From contig JASHZC010000215.1 of NCBI GenBank assembly GCA_030042755.1, forward strand, positions 1 through 15,158: a stretch of DNA of 15,158 nucleotides, given 5' to 3'. The notes below the pieces were generated by a model. It worked only from the letters and a program-made list of their open reading frames with translations. It searched no databases and was not told where the DNA came from. Made by a program: the position numbers and the translations under genes. This DNA comes from Vulcanimicrobiota bacterium (GTDB taxonomy: Bacteria > Eremiobacterota > Eremiobacteria > Baltobacterales > Baltobacteraceae). Of this stretch, positions 12,553 to 15,158 are shown piece after piece (the first letter of the stretch is position 1; every line of letters starts with the position of its first letter).

Positions 12553-13560
12553 ATGAAACACGCGGTGTTGGGAATGGGCGCGGTCGGCGGGTCGACGGGC
12601 TTGCCCTCCCTGAACGAAATTGAAGCAGCTGCCGCGGTCGTCTATCGGTCCATGCCGCCGACGCCGCAGTACCGCTGGCCGCTCCTGGAGGAGCGCACCA
12701 ATCGCCGGTTGTGGGTTAAACACGAAAACCACACGCCGGTTGGCGCGTTCAAAGTTCGCGGCGGCCTGGCATATTTCGAACGGCTAACCTCTGGACCAAA
12801 CGTTCCGCGCCACGCGATCTGCGCGACCCGCGGAAATCACGGCCAGTCGGTGGCCTTCGCCGCGCGACAATACGGGATTGCGGTGACGATCGTCGTGCCG
12901 CATAACAACTCGGTTGGGAAGAACGATGCGATGCGCGCGCTCGGAGCACAAGTGGTGGAGTACGGCGAAGATTTCCAAGCCGCGTACGAATACGCATCGG
13001 CGCTCGCCGAGCGGGAAAGCCTTCACCTCGTGCCAGCGTTTCATCAGTGGCTCGTTCGCGGCGTAGCGACCTACGCACTGGAACTGTTCCGCAATGCAGA
13101 ACTCGACGTGCTGTACGTTCCCGTAGGCATGGGGTCGGGCATCATCGGTTCGTTTGCCGCGCGGGATGCGCTCGGCCTACACACCGAGATCGTTGCCGTC
13201 GTCGCCGAGAACGCGCCCGCACTCGCGCTGTCCCTCGAGCGCGGCGCGATCACGTCAGCGTGGGCGCAAACGTTTGCCGACGGTGTTGCATGCCGTACGC
13301 CCGATGCCGAAGCATTTTCCATGTTGAAGGAGCTTAAGCCGCGCGTAGTACGCGTGTCTGAAACCCAAGTCACCGACGCGGTGCGCCGGTATTTCAGCGA
13401 TACGCATAACGTTGCCGAAGGGGCGGGTGCGTTATCGCTCGCGGCAGCGCTGGCCGATCCGGAGCGCAACCGCTATCAGATCGCCGGCGCGGTGCTCAGC
13501 GGCGGCAACGTCGACGCAGCTGCTTTCGCTCGAGTGTTGAATGGTTCCGCGGCTGGCTAA
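12553..13560 (+). CDS. threonine dehydratase-family PLP enzyme
   Basis: A 335-residue fold-type II PLP enzyme. 'KHENHTPVGAFKVRGG' gives the Schiff-base Lys67, and 'ATRGNHGQSVAFAARQYG' (Asn95) is the substrate/PLP O3' loop. 'VPVGMGSGIIG' is the phosphate-binding glycine loop and 'VLSGGNVD' near the C-terminus is the usual Ser/Gly segment facing the ring nitrogen. It would deaminate a hydroxy amino acid such as threonine or serine to a keto acid. There is no C-terminal ACT domain, so it is unlike biosynthetic allosteric IlvA and closer to catabolic or serine/threonine ammonia-lyase forms. The TRGNHGQS and VGMGSG variants mark a subgroup, so the exact substrate is open. The start is 6 bases after the TonB-C-like stop, with a weak GAGCCGGG upstream. 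The divergent MocR gene suggests PLP- or amino-acid-responsive control. Confidence 0.88.
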   Translation: MKHAVLGMGAVGGSTGLPSLNEIEAAAAVVYRSMPPTPQYRWPLLEERTNRRLWVKHENHTPVGAFKVRGGLAYFERLTSGPNVPRHAICATRGNHGQSVAFAARQYGIAVTIVVPHNNSVGKNDAMRALGAQVVEYGEDFQAAYEYASALAERESLHLVPAFHQWLVRGVATYALELFRNAELDVLYVPVGMGSGIIGSFAARDALGLHTEIVAVVAENAPALALSLERGAITSAWAQTFADGVACRTPDAEAFSMLKELKPRVVRVSETQVTDAVRRYFSDTHNVAEGAGALSLAAALADPERNRYQIAGAVLSGGNVDAAAFARVLNGSAAG

Positions 13561-13576
13561 GGCTTGTTGATCGCGG

Positions 13577-13607
13577 AGCCCAGCCGGCCCGGAGGAGGGG
13601 CGGCGCT
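13577..13607 (-). repeat. degenerate post-stop element, copy D
   Basis: In the sense of the propeller gene it starts 7 bases after the stop. It keeps the CGCCGCCCC opening, the central GGGCCG and the closing GGGCT of the family with several changes. Confidence 0.35.
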
Positions 13608-13614
13608 TTAAGCC

Positions 13615-14592
13615 CTACGGACCAAATGCTAGTGAGTTGGGCGCATCCAGCCCTTTAGAGATGGTACGCAGCAACTCGCCACTCTTTGCGGCGTAGACGG
13701 TAACGGTGTTGTTGTCTTTATTTGCGACGTACAAGTTGTCCGAGCCGTCGACGGCCAGAGCCTCCGGGAAGCTCACCCCGTTAGAGATGGTGCGCAGCAA
13801 CTTCTTGCCTTTGTAGACCGTAACCGATGCCGGCGAAGGTCCTGATAGGCGGTTTGCGACGAAGAGATTGCCCGAGGCATCAAACGCCAACGCGTCTGGA
13901 GTGTGAATACCATTCGAGATCGCGCGCAGCAACCTGGTGCTGTGCGGAGCGTACACCGTGACGCTCGGTCCGGCAGAGGAGCCTTCGTTGGCGACATAGA
14001 GATTGCCGGAGGCATCAATCGCCAGGGCTACCGGTCGGGCGACGTCCGTGCTGATCTTTCGCAACGGTTGGGTTTTTCCCGGAGCATAGACGGTCACGTC
14101 GGAATAGTATTTGTTTGCAACATAAAGATTACCTGACTTGTCTAACGCCAGCGCGCACGGCTGGGCTATATCCTTCGAGATCGTGGGTTGTATCTTGCCG
14201 GCCGAAGAGTAGACGGTCACCGTATTATTACCGTTCGCGACAAAGAGGCCACCCGAGCCACCTAACGCCATGGCTTGCGGCACCACGATGCCCTTGGAGA
14301 TGATGCGCTCCGGTCTCGTGCTGCCCTTGGCGTAGATGGTAACCCGCGCCTCCAGGTTGGGACTCGACTGGTTCAAGACGTAAAGATTTCCCGAGCTTAA
14401 CGCGATCGCAGCGAGTTGGTCGATTCCCTTAGAGACCGTGCGCAGAGGCCGGCTACCTCCTGGCGCAAAGACCTCGACGTTCGAGCGACTTCCAACGTTG
14501 AGATTAGACCCAACGTCAGGTTGAAATGAGGCGGAGCCAGCCAACGATCGGCACGGCGCAATCGCAAGCGAAATCATCGGCATCGACGGCAT
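13615..14592 (-). CDS. NHL/SBBP-like beta-propeller repeat protein
   Basis: A 325-residue protein made of six to seven repeats of about 40-45 residues. Each has 'ALA.D.SGNLYVAN', a variable loop, 'VTVYA', then 'LLRTISNGI..P', which would fold as a beta-propeller. The repeats begin near residue 38 and fill the rest. Proteins with this consensus are numerous in Eremiobacterota by my recollection and are normally exported. Here the N-terminus ('MPSMPMISLAIAPCRSLAGSAS') is a poor signal sequence with no basic start, and there is no ribosome-binding site before ATG 14592. The reading frame continues upstream without a stop to the topoisomerase stop codon, with no ATG, GTG or TTG. Either the 5' end has been remodelled or the start is non-standard. 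Ligand and role are unknown. Confidence 0.8.
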   Translation of the reverse strand: MPSMPMISLAIAPCRSLAGSASFQPDVGSNLNVGSRSNVEVFAPGGSRPLRTVSKGIDQLAAIALSSGNLYVLNQSSPNLEARVTIYAKGSTRPERIISKGIVVPQAMALGGSGGLFVANGNNTVTVYSSAGKIQPTISKDIAQPCALALDKSGNLYVANKYYSDVTVYAPGKTQPLRKISTDVARPVALAIDASGNLYVANEGSSAGPSVTVYAPHSTRLLRAISNGIHTPDALAFDASGNLFVANRLSGPSPASVTVYKGKKLLRTISNGVSFPEALAVDGSDNLYVANKDNNTVTVYAAKSGELLRTISKGLDAPNSLAFGP

Positions 14593-14664
14593 AGCGCCGG
14601 ACGCGCTCTGCGCGATCAGCGAAGCGGTGCCGCGCTGCAGCGAGCTCGCTACGCGTGATGAGTC

Positions 14665-14692
14665 AGCGCGATGCGGCCTCGCGGGCGGGGCG
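14665..14692 (-). repeat. 28-base GC-rich post-stop element, copy E
   Basis: Its reverse complement is identical to copy A (6099-6126) over all 28 bases. It starts 3 bases after the topoisomerase stop in the sense of that gene. The flanks are unrelated to those of copy A, so the element itself is the conserved unit. Confidence 0.75.
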
Positions 14693-14694
14693 TT

Positions 14695-15158
14695 TTACCG
14701 GCGGGCGAGGGTTCCACGAGGGGCGCGTCGCTCCCCTCTCGCAGCCTTGAGCGAGCGCGCCAACGTGCGATCCAGCGGCTCGGATCGGCGCTGCTCCCAG
14801 CCTTCGACGAAGGCGAGTGTGAAGTGCTCTTCTCGTGACAGACAGTTGGCGTTGCTTTTCGCTCGGCGGGTGCTGGGGAGGCGCCAATACTCGAGATATG
14901 TCTCGAGCACGGCGGGATGGACGTAAGCTTTCTTCGCCACCGCAGGCGTGTTGCCCAAGCGCTGCGCGACGTGCTCCAATGCGGCGACGATATTGCGCTT
15001 CGCTTCGGCAAGGCGCGCGGCCGGCTTCCCCAGCGCCCTAACGCACTCGACCGTACCAATCCACGTTCGGAAGTCCTTGGCTGAAAAATGGTCGCCGGCG
15101 ATCTCGCGAAGGTACGTATTGACGTCATCCGAGGTGACGCCGTGCACCGCACCGTCAT
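14695..15158 (-). CDS. DNA topoisomerase IB (poxvirus-type), C-terminal part
   Basis: The frame is open to the window edge, and the visible 154 residues are the C-terminal end of a eukaryote/poxvirus-like type IB topoisomerase, which relaxes supercoils by nicking one strand. 'VTSDDVNTYLREIAGDHFSAKDFRTWIGT' is the hallmark segment, with 'SAKDFRTW' carrying the active-site Arg. 'LGNTPAVAKKAYVHPAVLETY' holds the catalytic Tyr, whose codon is at 14923-14925. The GTG at 15147 is internal: the residues before it (Asp-Gly-Ala) continue the family sequence. The Arg-rich tail after 'RTLARSLKAARG' is usual. The N-terminal half lies outside the window. The next gene downstream on the strand is the beta-propeller. 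Confidence 0.93.
   Translation of the reverse strand, partial: DGAVHGVTSDDVNTYLREIAGDHFSAKDFRTWIGTVECVRALGKPAARLAEAKRNIVAALEHVAQRLGNTPAVAKKAYVHPAVLETYLEYWRLPSTRRAKSNANCLSREEHFTLAFVEGWEQRRSEPLDRTLARSLKAARGERRAPRGTLARR

Noticed and set aside
14649..15158. Alternative 169-codon minus-strand frame over the topoisomerase
   Set aside because: Only the other minus frame carries the topoisomerase IB motifs, including 'SAKDFRTW' and the catalytic 'AYVHP'.
1..15158. Insertion sequence, CRISPR array, toxin-antitoxin or phage-defence island
   Set aside because: There is no transposase, no regularly spaced identical repeats, no toxin-antitoxin pair and no defence-type nuclease or helicase. The tandem repeats present are inside protein genes.

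Overview
This is a GC-rich bacterial chromosomal window with twelve well-supported protein genes (two cut by the window edges), two short putative ORFs, and no RNA gene, CRISPR array or insertion sequence that I can recognise. The gene content suggests a diderm soil-type bacterium. A six-to-seven-unit propeller protein with repeated 'GNLYVAN...VTVYAPG...LRTIS' units, a glycine-rich lipoprotein, a GVYG-repeat surface protein, a stand-alone secreted TonB-C-like protein and a 'CGGPL..LN' beta-barrel-like protein together recall Candidatus Eremiobacterota (WPS-2). That placement is inference from recalled family resemblance, not a search.

Left part (1-2934): a FAD-dependent aromatic-type monooxygenase (5' end outside the window) converges on a minus-strand pair, epoxide hydrolase followed by a VOC (glyoxalase-fold) protein. 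Together they look like a small oxidative-metabolism group. The upstream region of the pair holds a 7-bp inverted repeat that could be an operator.

Middle (3295-8921): a secreted glycine-rich lipoprotein with three cysteine-pair clusters, then a plus-strand cassette: a DUF1254/DUF1214 protein, a 59-residue helix-turn-helix mini-protein, an exported beta-barrel-like outer-membrane protein and an arylsulfatase. The last two are only 13 bases apart and almost certainly cotranscribed. A 398-base gap rich in perfect palindromes follows, then a GVYG-repeat secreted protein (9320-10399).

Right part (10444-15158): a MocR-type GntR/aminotransferase regulator on the minus strand has a near-consensus promoter that would give an almost leaderless transcript, with CTGTTA/CTGTCA direct repeats lying over it. 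Divergent from it are a secreted TonB-C-like protein and a threonine-dehydratase-family PLP enzyme, the likely metabolic target of the regulator. A beta-propeller gene and the 3' part of a topoisomerase IB gene close the window on the minus strand.

The most notable unlabelled signal is a GC-rich element of about 28 bases lying 2-13 bases after stop codons and always in the sense direction of the preceding gene. Two copies are identical over 28 bases (after the DUF1254 and topoisomerase genes), a third matches at 25 of 28 (after the sulfatase), and two more are degenerate (after the GVYG and propeller genes).
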